From: an uncultured Glaciecola sp.
GTDB lineage: Bacteria; Pseudomonadota; Gammaproteobacteria; Enterobacterales; Alteromonadaceae
Direction of reading: 5' to 3'
Assembly (NCBI GenBank): GCA_937125395.1
Contig: CAKZLI010000002.1
Location: 1-64,000, forward strand
Length of the DNA stretch: 64,000 nt
The notes under the pieces are model-generated. The model saw nothing but the letters and a program-made list of their open reading frames with translations. It did no database searches and was not told where the DNA came from. Both the position numbers and the translations under genes were made by a program. Numbering within the stretch: the first letter of the stretch is position 1; each line of letters starts with the position of its first letter. This document shows positions 38,742-48,203 of the stretch, piece by piece.

Positions 38742-40847
38742 CTATGTGGGCTGTTGATCTGATTCATCAAGTTGTAGCGTATCTTGTTCAATACGTTGCA
38801 GGTATTCATATATTTCAATTTGAGAGCGTAAATGTCGACGATTACCGCGATTGACATGCGGATTCGATTGTTCTTTGTTGATCACGCGAGCTTTTAATGT
38901 GTCTCTAAATTGCATATCTAAAATGTTTTCTACTTGTTCAATTAATCGTTTGGAGTAAATAGGTGCACCCACTTCAATCCGCTGATCCATATTACGCGTC
39001 ATCCAATCAGCAGATGATATAAAGACTTTTTTGTCGCCACCATTTTCAAATAGCATAATACGTGGGTGTTCCAAAAATCTATCGACGATACTGATCACCG
39101 AGATATTCTCACTGAGTTTGGGAACCCCTGGGATCAACGAGCACATGCCACGCACAATAATCCTGACTTTGACCCCTGCTTGGCTAGCGCGGTATAAGTC
39201 ATCAATCAGCTCTTTGTCTACCAGATTATTAATTTTGAGAGTAATACCCGCTGACAGATTTTGGTTTAGGTTTTGGATTTCGGTACGGATCAATGATTGG
39301 ATCTTTAACCGCGAATTAACCGGCGATACCTGTAGATGTTTAAACTTAACGTTGCGATACGGGTTAATGATAAAATCAAACACATCGAGCGCTTCTTGCG
39401 CTAACTCTTGGTTTTTGGTGAATAAAGATAAATCAGTATAGATTTTGGCGGTTTTTTCATTGAAATTACCTGTACCAAAATGAGCATAATGCATGCTCGT
39501 GCCGCGCTCTTCACGACTGATGACACATAATTTAGAATGAATTTTTATATTTGGGTTACCAAATACAACACGAATGCCGGCATCAGTCATACGTTTAGAC
39601 CATTCAATATTGGCCTCTTCATCAAAACGCGCTCTTAATTCGACCACAACGGTTACTTTTTTTCCATTATCCACTGCATCGATTAACGAATTGATGATCC
39701 GAGATTGTGACGCAACGCGATAAATATTTAAACGAATGTGAGTTACACGACGGTCAAATGCCGCCTGTCGCATAAATTCAGTAAAATGCAAAAAACGATG
39801 ATAAGGATAATGCAATAAAATATCATCTGCGGTGATCGCTTCAAAGACCGTATCGAAATCCGTAAATTGGTTGGTCGATATTGCTGGCAACTTAGGGCTT
39901 TCTAAATACGCTCTGCCTACGTTTGGAAAGCTAATAAAGTCTTTAAAGTTACGGTAGTGACCGGCCTCTTGCATAGTTTCTGATGACTTGAGCTTCAACC
40001 GTTTGGCTAAATCATCAATCATAAATTGTGGCATGTTGCTATCGTGGATCACCCTGACCGGCTTGGCAATAAGGCGTTGTTTCATGCTCTCAGACATTTT
40101 TTCAACATACGACTCGTCGATTTCTTCATTTAATCGATATTCTGCATCGCGGGTTAATTTAAATGAATAGGCTTCAATCGCATCGTACTTTACAAATCCA
40201 CGGAAAATTTGCTCAATGCACAGTTGAATGATGTCATCGAGTAAAATGATATTTTTACGTTTTTTAGTACCTTGCGCCGGTAACTGAATAAATCGAGACA
40301 CCTCTTCGGTTGGGATTTGTACAACAGCAAACTTTGGGTTTTTTTGTGCACGCTTTAATGCCACATAAAAATACACCGACGACCCATTCAGCCGCTGGGA
40401 TAAATCAATCTTGCTGTGCACCAATATGGGAGCAATATGGCGCAGTATTTTGTTGACGAATAAATTGGTAATCCAGTTTACGTGTGCATCAGAAAGTTGC
40501 TCGCCTTTGATAATAAAAATATTGTAGCGTTCTAGCTCTTGGATGATCTCTTGATGGATAGCATCGAATTGCTTGGATGAGCGAATGACTTTGTATTGAA
40601 TTTGGTTGAGTAAAAACTGACCAGCATTGACTTGCTCGGTATCACCGTCGTTTTCTGCGATGGAGATAAAACGTTGAACACCAGCGACCCTAACGCGGAA
40701 GAACTCATCCAGATTATTGGAATAAATCCCCAAAAAACGTAATCGTTCAATCACTGGATTGTTAACATCGGCGGCTTCTTGTAGGACCCGTTCGTTAAAC
40801 GCTAGCCAACTGAGTTCCTTGGGGTAGTAAAGTGCTGTATTTTCCAT
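38742..40847 (-). CDS. ppk: Polyphosphate kinase 1
   Basis: Makes long-chain polyphosphate reversibly from ATP. The 701-residue protein shows the PPK1 domain order: N-terminal helical part (KELSWLAFNERVLQEA), head domain, and two phospholipase-D-like C-terminal domains with GTGNFNEKTAKIYTDLSL (catalytic histidine in HYAHFGTGN) and RGMCSLIPGVP, then FISSADWMTRNMDQRIEV. Length is normal (about 690). Divergent from the phosphate permease across a spacer containing a possible PhoB site. Confidence 0.96.
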   Translation of the reverse strand: MENTALYYPKELSWLAFNERVLQEAADVNNPVIERLRFLGIYSNNLDEFFRVRVAGVQRFISIAENDGDTEQVNAGQFLLNQIQYKVIRSSKQFDAIHQEIIQELERYNIFIIKGEQLSDAHVNWITNLFVNKILRHIAPILVHSKIDLSQRLNGSSVYFYVALKRAQKNPKFAVVQIPTEEVSRFIQLPAQGTKKRKNIILLDDIIQLCIEQIFRGFVKYDAIEAYSFKLTRDAEYRLNEEIDESYVEKMSESMKQRLIAKPVRVIHDSNMPQFMIDDLAKRLKLKSSETMQEAGHYRNFKDFISFPNVGRAYLESPKLPAISTNQFTDFDTVFEAITADDILLHYPYHRFLHFTEFMRQAAFDRRVTHIRLNIYRVASQSRIINSLIDAVDNGKKVTVVVELRARFDEEANIEWSKRMTDAGIRVVFGNPNIKIHSKLCVISREERGTSMHYAHFGTGNFNEKTAKIYTDLSLFTKNQELAQEALDVFDFIINPYRNVKFKHLQVSPVNSRLKIQSLIRTEIQNLNQNLSAGITLKINNLVDKELIDDLYRASQAGVKVRIIVRGMCSLIPGVPKLSENISVISIVDRFLEHPRIMLFENGGDKKVFISSADWMTRNMDQRIEVGAPIYSKRLIEQVENILDMQFRDTLKARVINKEQSNPHVNRGNRRHLRSQIEIYEYLQRIEQDTLQLDESDQQPT

Positions 40848-40974
40848 TTTATTCCGTCAATAAAGGGCGAATATTACTGGTTTATAATACATAAATATGA
40901 CAAGAAGATGAAACATATCATCATTATTGTGTAAATACCTGCGCAGGCACCAACATAGCGAGGCATGTTGGACA

Positions 40975-40992
40975 CTGTCATAAAAGTTTAAC
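40975..40992 (+). promoter_or_regulatory. Possible Pho box between ppk and the phosphate permease
   Basis: CTGTCAT-AAAA-GTTTAAC fits the PhoB pattern of two seven-base half-sites four bases apart: the first half is exact, the second matches loosely. It lies 91 bases before the permease start and 127 before ppk, both phosphate genes, which raises its credibility. Confidence 0.5.
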
Positions 40993-41083
40993 ATTATTTT
41001 TTCAGTGGTCTACTATTGATCTCAATAGATATTGTGTATTATCCGCAACTATTGAATACAGGTAACAAAATTAAGGTTCTCCC

Positions 41084-42352
41084 TTGGATATATTAACAAC
41101 CTATAGTGTATTATTAATAGGCTTAGCAGCATTTGTGGGCTTTCTTATGGCGTGGGGTATTGGTGCGAACGACGTAGCCAATGCAATGGGGACCTCCGTG
41201 GGCTCAAAAGCACTAACCCTTAAACAAGCCGTGATAATTGCGATGGTATTTGAATTTGCTGGAGCTTATTTGGCCGGTGGCGAAGTGACCTCTACTATTC
41301 GTAAAGGAATAATTGATACTGCATACTTTATTGATATCCCTCATTACTTAGTACTAGGTATGATAGCGTCCTTGCTTGCAGCTGGTATCTGGTTAGCGAT
41401 AGCCTCTTATTTTGGTTGGCCGGTATCGACAACGCATTCTATTATTGGTGCGATTGTTGGTTTTACTGCGGTTGGTGTTTCAGTTGATGCGGTTGCGTGG
41501 GCTAAGGTTGGTGGCATTGTAGGTAGTTGGATCATTACACCTATGATATCCGGTGTCATTGCGTACTTGATTTACATGAGTGCCAAGAAAATCATCTTTG
41601 ATGCTGACACACCTATTTTAAAAGCCAAAACTTTTGTGCCTATCTACATGTGTTTAGCTGGATTTGTCATGTCTTTGGTCACAATTAAAAAAGGCTTAAA
41701 GCATGTTGGTCTTGAATTATCTACGGTTGCAGGTTACTCATTAGCTGTAGGTATTGCTGTTGCAGTAGGTCTGATTGGATTTGTGTTAATACGTCGTATC
41801 AAAGTTGACCTGAATGCAAGCGAAGATGAACAACATGCTTCAATTGAACGAATTTTTGCCGTATTGATGGTCTTGACTGCTTGTTGTATGGCATTTGCTC
41901 ACGGTTCAAATGATGTGGCTAACGCTATCGGCCCATTGGCTGCGGTGGTGAGTGTCGTCGGTTCTGGTGGTGCGATTGATGCAAAAGCAACATTGGATTG
42001 GTGGATCTTGCCACTAGGTGGAGTAGGAATTGTTGCGGGTCTAGCCTTGTTTGGTCATCGTGTGATAAAGACCATTGGTACTAAGATTACGCATTTAACC
42101 CCATCTAAGGGGTTTGCAGCAGAGCTTGCCGCAGCGACAACCGTTGTAGTTGCCTCTGGTACTGGTTTGCCTATCTCTACGACACAAACATTGGTTGGTG
42201 CGGTTATCGGTGTTGGTATGGCGCGAGGCATTGCTGCATTAAACCTTAAAACGTTTAAAACTATTGCAGTGTCATGGGTTGTGACCTTGCCAACTGGCGC
42301 GGCATTATCGATTGTCTTTTTCTTCATACTCAAATTCATTTTTGGCGTGTAA
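41084..42352 (+). CDS. PiT-family inorganic phosphate transporter
   Basis: A 422-residue inner-membrane symporter with about eleven hydrophobic segments and the duplicated PiT signature: GIGANDVANAMGTSVGS at residues 25-41 and AHGSNDVANAIGPLAAV in the second half. Both halves also have a P(V/I)STT motif (WPVSTTHS, LPISTTQT). Imports phosphate, coupled to H+ or Na+. Start is TTG 41084 with AAGG upstream. Facing ppk-ppx across a possible Pho box, it links uptake with polyphosphate storage. Confidence 0.93.
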   Translation: MDILTTYSVLLIGLAAFVGFLMAWGIGANDVANAMGTSVGSKALTLKQAVIIAMVFEFAGAYLAGGEVTSTIRKGIIDTAYFIDIPHYLVLGMIASLLAAGIWLAIASYFGWPVSTTHSIIGAIVGFTAVGVSVDAVAWAKVGGIVGSWIITPMISGVIAYLIYMSAKKIIFDADTPILKAKTFVPIYMCLAGFVMSLVTIKKGLKHVGLELSTVAGYSLAVGIAVAVGLIGFVLIRRIKVDLNASEDEQHASIERIFAVLMVLTACCMAFAHGSNDVANAIGPLAAVVSVVGSGGAIDAKATLDWWILPLGGVGIVAGLALFGHRVIKTIGTKITHLTPSKGFAAELAAATTVVVASGTGLPISTTQTLVGAVIGVGMARGIAALNLKTFKTIAVSWVVTLPTGAALSIVFFFILKFIFGV

Positions 42353-42408
42353 GCAGACGGTGCTTACCCCTATTTGTTTTTATACAAGCAAACAGTTAGG
42401 TCATTGTG

Positions 42409-43314
42409 ATGCAATGGCCTAATCTTAAACACCTGCATTACTTGTTGGTGTTGCATGAAGAGCACCACTTTCACCGTGCAGCTAAACGATGTTTCATCAG
42501 TCAGTCTACGCTCAGCGCTGCGGTTCAGAACCTCGAAGAACAATGTGCTAATCAAATTCTGGAGCGTGATAACAAACAATTTGTGTTTACGTCATTTGGT
42601 TTAGACCTTGTTGCTCAAGCTAAACGCTTAGTTGAACACGCGGATGAATTTGCTAAATTTGCAAGTAGTGGAGGGGACTGGCAGCAATCAGTCGTCAAAA
42701 TGGGGGTAATACCTACAATAGCCCCATTTATGTTTAACGATATTATTACCAGTTGCAAAGCACAATATCCTGATCTCACTTTGTTACTCAATGAAGACAC
42801 CTCGGCCAATTTAGTTCAAGCTTTACAAGACGGTCAGTTAGATGTCGTGTTGTTAGCACTGCCTTATCCAACGCCAAACTGTCGCCAACGTGTATTGGGA
42901 CATGACCCGTTTCATTTGGTCGGTCATCCGAGTTTTATTAATCAATTACCTTCCCCATTTGATTATGCCCAACTACCTAAAGATAGCGTCTACTTGTTAC
43001 AATCTGAGCATTGTCTGACAGAACATGCAGTGTCTGCTTGTGATCTGGCCTATCAAGAACAAGTTAATGCCTTGTCTGCAACGAGTTTATATACGTTATT
43101 ACAAATGGCTCAGCATCACCATGGCTTCACGTTCATTCCTGAATTAGCCAAGCGTCAAGGTATTCTTCAAGGCACGTCATTGAAGGCCTTGCCTAGCGAT
43201 GGCAGCGCCTATCGAGAGATTGCGTTGGTTTGGCGTAACACCACACAACGCAGCGCACTATTTAATGCTTTGGCACAATTAATCCAACCTTTTATCCCTA
43301 TCAAATCGGCTTAA
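42409..43314 (+). CDS. oxyR: Hydrogen peroxide-inducible activator OxyR
   Basis: LysR-family regulator of 301 residues: N-terminal helix-turn-helix (HHFHRAAKRCFISQSTLSAAV) and a peroxide-sensing effector domain. C202 (EHCLTEHAV) and C211 (SACDLAY) are nine residues apart, like C199 and C208 of E. coli OxyR that form the regulatory disulfide, and the surrounding HCL pattern agrees. ATG 42409 is preferred over GTG 42406. Located 56 bases after the phosphate permease. Confidence 0.9.
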   Translation: MQWPNLKHLHYLLVLHEEHHFHRAAKRCFISQSTLSAAVQNLEEQCANQILERDNKQFVFTSFGLDLVAQAKRLVEHADEFAKFASSGGDWQQSVVKMGVIPTIAPFMFNDIITSCKAQYPDLTLLLNEDTSANLVQALQDGQLDVVLLALPYPTPNCRQRVLGHDPFHLVGHPSFINQLPSPFDYAQLPKDSVYLLQSEHCLTEHAVSACDLAYQEQVNALSATSLYTLLQMAQHHHGFTFIPELAKRQGILQGTSLKALPSDGSAYREIALVWRNTTQRSALFNALAQLIQPFIPIKSA

Positions 43315-43400
43315 AAGTAACCTTTAGGTTAATATCATTGTGTATTGGCCTGACTATAATTAAAGGTATTATATTTTTTTGTTCACTTAGGTAGCATCAC

Positions 43401-44933
43401 ATGACAAACGTTAAAGCAGTCAATGGGATTGCAATTGAAGCAATGGCGAAAGTCAACGCATCAGCGTTTATGCAGTGGTCTAAGATTGATTTTAATTCTT
43501 ATGTGTCTGATTTAATGAGCCTAATTGATGTTTCTGGCGCAGGTATTGTACTTGATAATCAAGGGCGGCCGAATGTGGTGGCCGGTTCGAATGCCAAAGT
43601 ATGTCAAATTGAACCAACGCAATTTTATACCAACCAAACCATGTCGTTTTCGCGTGACACAGAAATCATGATGCCATTTGGTTTATTAGATATTCATCAA
43701 CAATCCAATATTGATGAGCTTGATGTGCATTACTATTACGGGGTGCCCCTGTTACTCAGTGATGGGTCGTGCGCGGGCTGTGTCTTTGTCTTTAATATTG
43801 AGTCTGAGGCATTAACCACCCAACAAAAAACCATCATGAAGATGATGAGTAATGTGATTGAATCGAAATTAACAATTATTACTTCTGAATATGCTTATCA
43901 GCAGGCTATCGATTTTCAGTATTTGATTTCAAATCATTCTAGCAATGCTATTTTTGTCAAAAATACCCAATTCGAAATTGTATTTGCTAATGATACTTTT
44001 TTGGATATGTACCCTGAAGAGCAACGAGATAAGGTCATCGGCAGTACGACATTTGAAGATTATAAAGCTGATGAAGTCGAGATGTTTTTAGCTAATGATA
44101 AACTTGCCTTTAAAGACGGTCGTCATCAGTGTTTTGAGACGATTGCATTTCCAAACGGCACCATTATGACCCTAGAAACGACTAAGACACGTTTTGAAAA
44201 AGATGGGCAAGCTTATATTTTGGGTGTTGCGGTAGATGTAACGCAGCAACAATTTTTGATCCAACAATTAGAGGCCTCACAACATGAATTATCTCAATTT
44301 GCTGATTTAGCTACTCATGATATGCGCAAACCCATCAATGGTATCTATCAATTAGTGGATTATATTATCGAAGATAACGAAGCAAGTTTAGACTTTACTA
44401 CCAATGCTCAATTATTAGAAATCAAAACACGATGTAAAAAAATGAGCGATTTTTTGGGCGATCTTTATGAATATGCCCAAATTGGTACAGAACAAATTGC
44501 GTCTTCGACCTTTAATCTTCGTTCGTTAGTCGCTAGTCTCGATTATTTGATTGATATCCCTGCAGACATGTGTGTGACGACCAGTGATGTTGACGTGACG
44601 TTGCCGCAGTTACCGTTACAAATGATTTTGATAGAATTAATTAGTAATGCGGTAGAGCATTATGGTGATACCGAAGGGAAAATCACGGTTAAGGCTGATA
44701 GACAGCAACACGGTGTTGAAATTAGTGTGCAAGATTTGGGTTGTGGGATGAGCACCACAATGCAACAACATGCGTTTACTTTGTTTAGCCAGAACCGCTA
44801 TAAACATAGGGAAAAAGGCAGTGGTAAAGGACTCGCGATGGTCAAAAAAATAATCAAAAAATACCGTGGCAAGGTCTCATTACTTTCTAAAATCAACAGC
44901 GGTACTGAGGTCAAGGTCTTCTGGCCGAATTGA
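43401..44933 (+). CDS. Orphan GAF/PAS sensor histidine kinase
   Basis: A 510-residue soluble kinase: N-terminal GAF-like domain (about 20-160; GAGIVLDNQGRPNVVAG), a PAS domain (about 170-285; SNAIFVKNTQFEIVFANDTFLD), then DHp with H306 in THDMRKPINGIYQLV and a HATPase with N box LISNAVEHYG, DLGCGMS and GSGKGLAMV. No membrane segments, receiver or adjacent response-regulator gene, so its partner is elsewhere. The GAF is similar in plan to phytochrome-like kinases but I see no chromophore cysteine I could name. Input signal unknown; the neighbour OxyR gene is not evidence for a link. Confidence 0.85.
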   Translation: MTNVKAVNGIAIEAMAKVNASAFMQWSKIDFNSYVSDLMSLIDVSGAGIVLDNQGRPNVVAGSNAKVCQIEPTQFYTNQTMSFSRDTEIMMPFGLLDIHQQSNIDELDVHYYYGVPLLLSDGSCAGCVFVFNIESEALTTQQKTIMKMMSNVIESKLTIITSEYAYQQAIDFQYLISNHSSNAIFVKNTQFEIVFANDTFLDMYPEEQRDKVIGSTTFEDYKADEVEMFLANDKLAFKDGRHQCFETIAFPNGTIMTLETTKTRFEKDGQAYILGVAVDVTQQQFLIQQLEASQHELSQFADLATHDMRKPINGIYQLVDYIIEDNEASLDFTTNAQLLEIKTRCKKMSDFLGDLYEYAQIGTEQIASSTFNLRSLVASLDYLIDIPADMCVTTSDVDVTLPQLPLQMILIELISNAVEHYGDTEGKITVKADRQQHGVEISVQDLGCGMSTTMQQHAFTLFSQNRYKHREKGSGKGLAMVKKIIKKYRGKVSLLSKINSGTEVKVFWPN

Positions 44934-44984
44934 TATTCTCCGATTTCGTGGTAAGCTCTAATAAATACTCTTAGAAGAATGATC

Positions 44985-46109
44985 ATGGACAAACAAGTCG
45001 TTATCAGCGGCAGTGGTTTATTTACCCCCGCACACACTATTACCAATGAAGAACTTGTCGCTAGCTATAATGCGTATGCTGATCATACCAATGAGCGCTT
45101 CCAATCTGAAATTGCGGCGGGTGAACGAGAGCCAGTGCCTCACTCAAGCGCTGAATTTATTGAAAAAGCTTCGGGTATAACATCCCGGTACATCTATGCC
45201 AAAACTGGCGCGTTAGATATACATCGTATGCGCCCGTTGATCCCAGAGCGTGGCGATGATGAATTATCCCACCAAGCCGAAATGGCTGTCGATGCAGCCA
45301 AAAAAGCCTTAGCCGCAGCCCATAAGACGCCAGCAGATATTGATGCTGTGATTGTTGCATGTGCATATACTGAGCGCTCTTATCCTGCCATCGCGATTGA
45401 AGTACAGGCTGAATTAGGTATCGAAGGCTTTGGGTTTGATATGTTAGTGGCTTGTTCTGCAGCCACCTTTGGTATGCACCGAGCGTATGAGATGATCAAA
45501 GCCGGCAACGCTAAAGCGGTGCTTGTGATTAATCCTGAATTGGTCTCCCCACAGGTTAATTATACCGACCGTGATAGTCATTTTATTTTTGGTGATGTGG
45601 CAACTGCAGTCGTGATTGAAGATGGTGCTAATGCCTCGGCCCCAGATGTGTATGACATTTTAAGTACGCATGCGGTGACTTCTTATTCAAATAATATTCG
45701 TTCAAATTTTGGTTACTTGAGTCATGTGACCGATGCTAATCCATATAGTGCCGACATGTTATTTCACCAAGCGGGACGAAAAGTATTTAAAGAAGTCTGT
45801 CCGATGGCCGCTGAACATATTACAGCGCATCTAGCTCGACATGATTATGTACCGAGTGATGTTAGTAAATGGTTTTTGCATCAAGCCAATATCAACATGA
45901 ACACCCTAATCTGCAAAAAACTTCTCGGTCGCATGGCGACAGAGGATGAAGCACCCATAGTGTTAAATAAATTTGCCAATACAGCATCAGCCGGCTCGGT
46001 CATTGCGTTTAACTTGCATCAAAGCAAATTACAAAGTCAGGATGTTGCTATTTTATGTTCATTTGGTGCAGGGTATTCAATTGGCAGTTTAGTCTTAAAG
46101 AAACGCTAA
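44985..46109 (+). CDS. Beta-ketoacyl-ACP synthase III-like protein
   Basis: A 374-residue thiolase-fold condensing enzyme of the FabH superfamily. The triad is visible: Cys157 in LVACSAATFGMHRAYE, His in WFLHQANINMN, Asn in FANTASAGSVIAF. It is longer than classic FabH (about 320), like the long KASIII homologues of Pseudomonas and Xanthomonas that can use medium-chain acyl donors. I choose ATG 44985, seven bases after AGAAG, over ATG 44979. It stands alone between two histidine kinase genes; acyl substrate unknown. Confidence 0.85.
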   Translation: MDKQVVISGSGLFTPAHTITNEELVASYNAYADHTNERFQSEIAAGEREPVPHSSAEFIEKASGITSRYIYAKTGALDIHRMRPLIPERGDDELSHQAEMAVDAAKKALAAAHKTPADIDAVIVACAYTERSYPAIAIEVQAELGIEGFGFDMLVACSAATFGMHRAYEMIKAGNAKAVLVINPELVSPQVNYTDRDSHFIFGDVATAVVIEDGANASAPDVYDILSTHAVTSYSNNIRSNFGYLSHVTDANPYSADMLFHQAGRKVFKEVCPMAAEHITAHLARHDYVPSDVSKWFLHQANINMNTLICKKLLGRMATEDEAPIVLNKFANTASAGSVIAFNLHQSKLQSQDVAILCSFGAGYSIGSLVLKKR

Positions 46110-46146
46110 ACAATACAACATATAATTCATCACAAAGGGATCATGG

Positions 46147-48183
46147 ATGATTTCCAATTTAGGTTTTAGTATTGCGGCTAGCGGTTTTTTGGTTTTGCTG
46201 TTGCTGTTGTTTACTGTTAGAAGCAATGGCTGGGTCAAAAAACTCCTTATTTTTGCTGTGTTTACCAATTTGCTGTGGGCATTGCAATATAATCGCTGGG
46301 TGATTGCTGAACCGAGCGTCGTGCAATATCTCACTTTCGATTCCTTAAAGCAGTTGTCTTGGATTATTTTTTTAACGGCGGCAGTCTATAATCAATTTAC
46401 CTCTTTGCCGCGGATCCTAAGCCAAAAAACCACTCTTGTCTCCAGTGCTTTTCCGTTGATTGCCATCGCAATTATTTGGCTAACGCCTTTACCGTTGCAC
46501 TGGGTTTATCTGATTCATACCATCATTGCGCTTATCTTATTATTGTTACTTGAAATATTGTTGCGCCAATCGGGTGAACAACGTTGGGCATTCAAACCTT
46601 TAGTCTTGTACCTTGGTGCGGTCAGTGTGTTTGATTTTGTTACCTATGCTAATGCCACTATGGTGGGATATGTGGATGTGAATTATATCGCCGCAAAAGG
46701 CTATATTTATGCATTGATGACCCCATTTTTGTTGATTGCCGTAAGGCGCATGGAGCATTGGGGGATCAAGATATTCATTTCCCGTGAGATTGTACTGCAC
46801 AGCACATTATTGACTGTTGCCGGTATATATTTATTTGTGATGGCGATGGTTGGCTATGTCATCAATTATCTGGGTGGAACTTGGGATACGTCTATTCAGA
46901 TTGTGTTGATTGCGTTATCTGTTGTGCTATTGATTACGCTATTGTTGTCCAGTCATATCCGCAATAAACTCAACGTATTTATTTCAAAAAACTTTTTTGC
47001 CAATCAGTTTGATTATCGAGAGCAATGGATTGAATTGACTGACGTTCTGGCTACTGGAGATGATAATTTACATGATGTCTATCGCACGGCATTAAAAGGG
47101 CTAGCCAATGCTGTTAAATACGATTGTGGCTTATTATGTAAACTGAACCAAGCGCAACAATATTCAATCGTGGCCCAATATAATGCAACTGATCCTAACT
47201 GTGTAGATGACCAAATTATAGATCAAGCCATTGCCTATTGCAGTGAAAAACCATGGCTAATTGATTTGCATGAATTACTGGTCAATCCCGAAAATTATCA
47301 CGGGTTAGACATGGATTTTGCAGCAGTAAAGGCATCTGCGTACCAATTTATTTTGCCAATTTATAAAGAAAACCAATTGTGGGGCGTGGCTGTTTTATTT
47401 ACCGACAATGCCGAAGTACGTGAGTTGAATTGGGAGTTACGTGATTATTTAAATGCGGTCCTCGCGCAAGTCAGTAATTATGTGCTGCATTATGAGGCTG
47501 CCAGATTGGTTGCTGAAAATGCACAATTTGCGGCTTTTAGTCGGATGTCGGCCTTTGTGGTCCATGATTTAAAAAATGTTATGGCGCAGGTCGATTTGAT
47601 TCTGTGTAATGCTCAACAGCATAAAGATAACCCTGAATTTATTGCCGATACATTTGAAACATTAGAATACACTCAAGCGCGCATGCAAAAAATGCTGAAG
47701 CAACTCACCGAAAAACAAGTTCAAACTGAACAAACTCAACAGGCGGTAGATCTATCATCTATACTTCAACATGTAGTCGAGAAAAAATGTGCTGCACTGT
47801 TACCCTTGCCGCAATTACAGATCACTTCGGTCCCCTCGATTGCGGCTAACGCCGAAAAAATCAGTAATGTGTTTTATCATCTGATTAGTAATGCGCAGCA
47901 AGCAACTGAGCCTGAAGGAAGGGTGATCATTGAGGTGAGTTACGCAGCTGAAACCGATGCCGTCACCGTAACAATTAGTGATGATGGCCACGGTATGAGT
48001 CGTGAGTTTATAGAGCAGCGTTTATTTACGCCTTTTGATACCACCAAAGGTAACGCTGGGATGGGCATTGGTGCTTATGATGCCAAACAATACATCGAAG
48101 AAATCGGTGGCAAATTACAGGTTCACAGTGAAGAGAGAATAGGCTCAACATTTAGCTTAATGCTGCCGATATATTCTTTATAG
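46147..48183 (+). CDS. prsK: PEP-CTERM system sensor histidine kinase PrsK
   Basis: A 678-residue kinase: about eight N-terminal hydrophobic segments (residues 1-275), a GAF-like middle (about 300-440), and a kinase end with the H box SAFVVHDLKNVMAQVDL, N box LISNAQQATEPEG, DDGHGMSREFI and GMGIGAYDAKQYI. The SRMSAFVVHDLKN pattern and domain order are those of PrsK, partner of PrsR in exosortase/PEP-CTERM and exopolysaccharide control. prsR follows after 20 bases. No exosortase, PEP-CTERM substrate or EPS genes are visible in the window. Confidence 0.92.
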   Translation: MISNLGFSIAASGFLVLLLLLFTVRSNGWVKKLLIFAVFTNLLWALQYNRWVIAEPSVVQYLTFDSLKQLSWIIFLTAAVYNQFTSLPRILSQKTTLVSSAFPLIAIAIIWLTPLPLHWVYLIHTIIALILLLLLEILLRQSGEQRWAFKPLVLYLGAVSVFDFVTYANATMVGYVDVNYIAAKGYIYALMTPFLLIAVRRMEHWGIKIFISREIVLHSTLLTVAGIYLFVMAMVGYVINYLGGTWDTSIQIVLIALSVVLLITLLLSSHIRNKLNVFISKNFFANQFDYREQWIELTDVLATGDDNLHDVYRTALKGLANAVKYDCGLLCKLNQAQQYSIVAQYNATDPNCVDDQIIDQAIAYCSEKPWLIDLHELLVNPENYHGLDMDFAAVKASAYQFILPIYKENQLWGVAVLFTDNAEVRELNWELRDYLNAVLAQVSNYVLHYEAARLVAENAQFAAFSRMSAFVVHDLKNVMAQVDLILCNAQQHKDNPEFIADTFETLEYTQARMQKMLKQLTEKQVQTEQTQQAVDLSSILQHVVEKKCAALLPLPQLQITSVPSIAANAEKISNVFYHLISNAQQATEPEGRVIIEVSYAAETDAVTVTISDDGHGMSREFIEQRLFTPFDTTKGNAGMGIGAYDAKQYIEEIGGKLQVHSEERIGSTFSLMLPIYSL

Positions 48184-48203
48184 CCGTTGATCAAGGATGA
48201 AGC

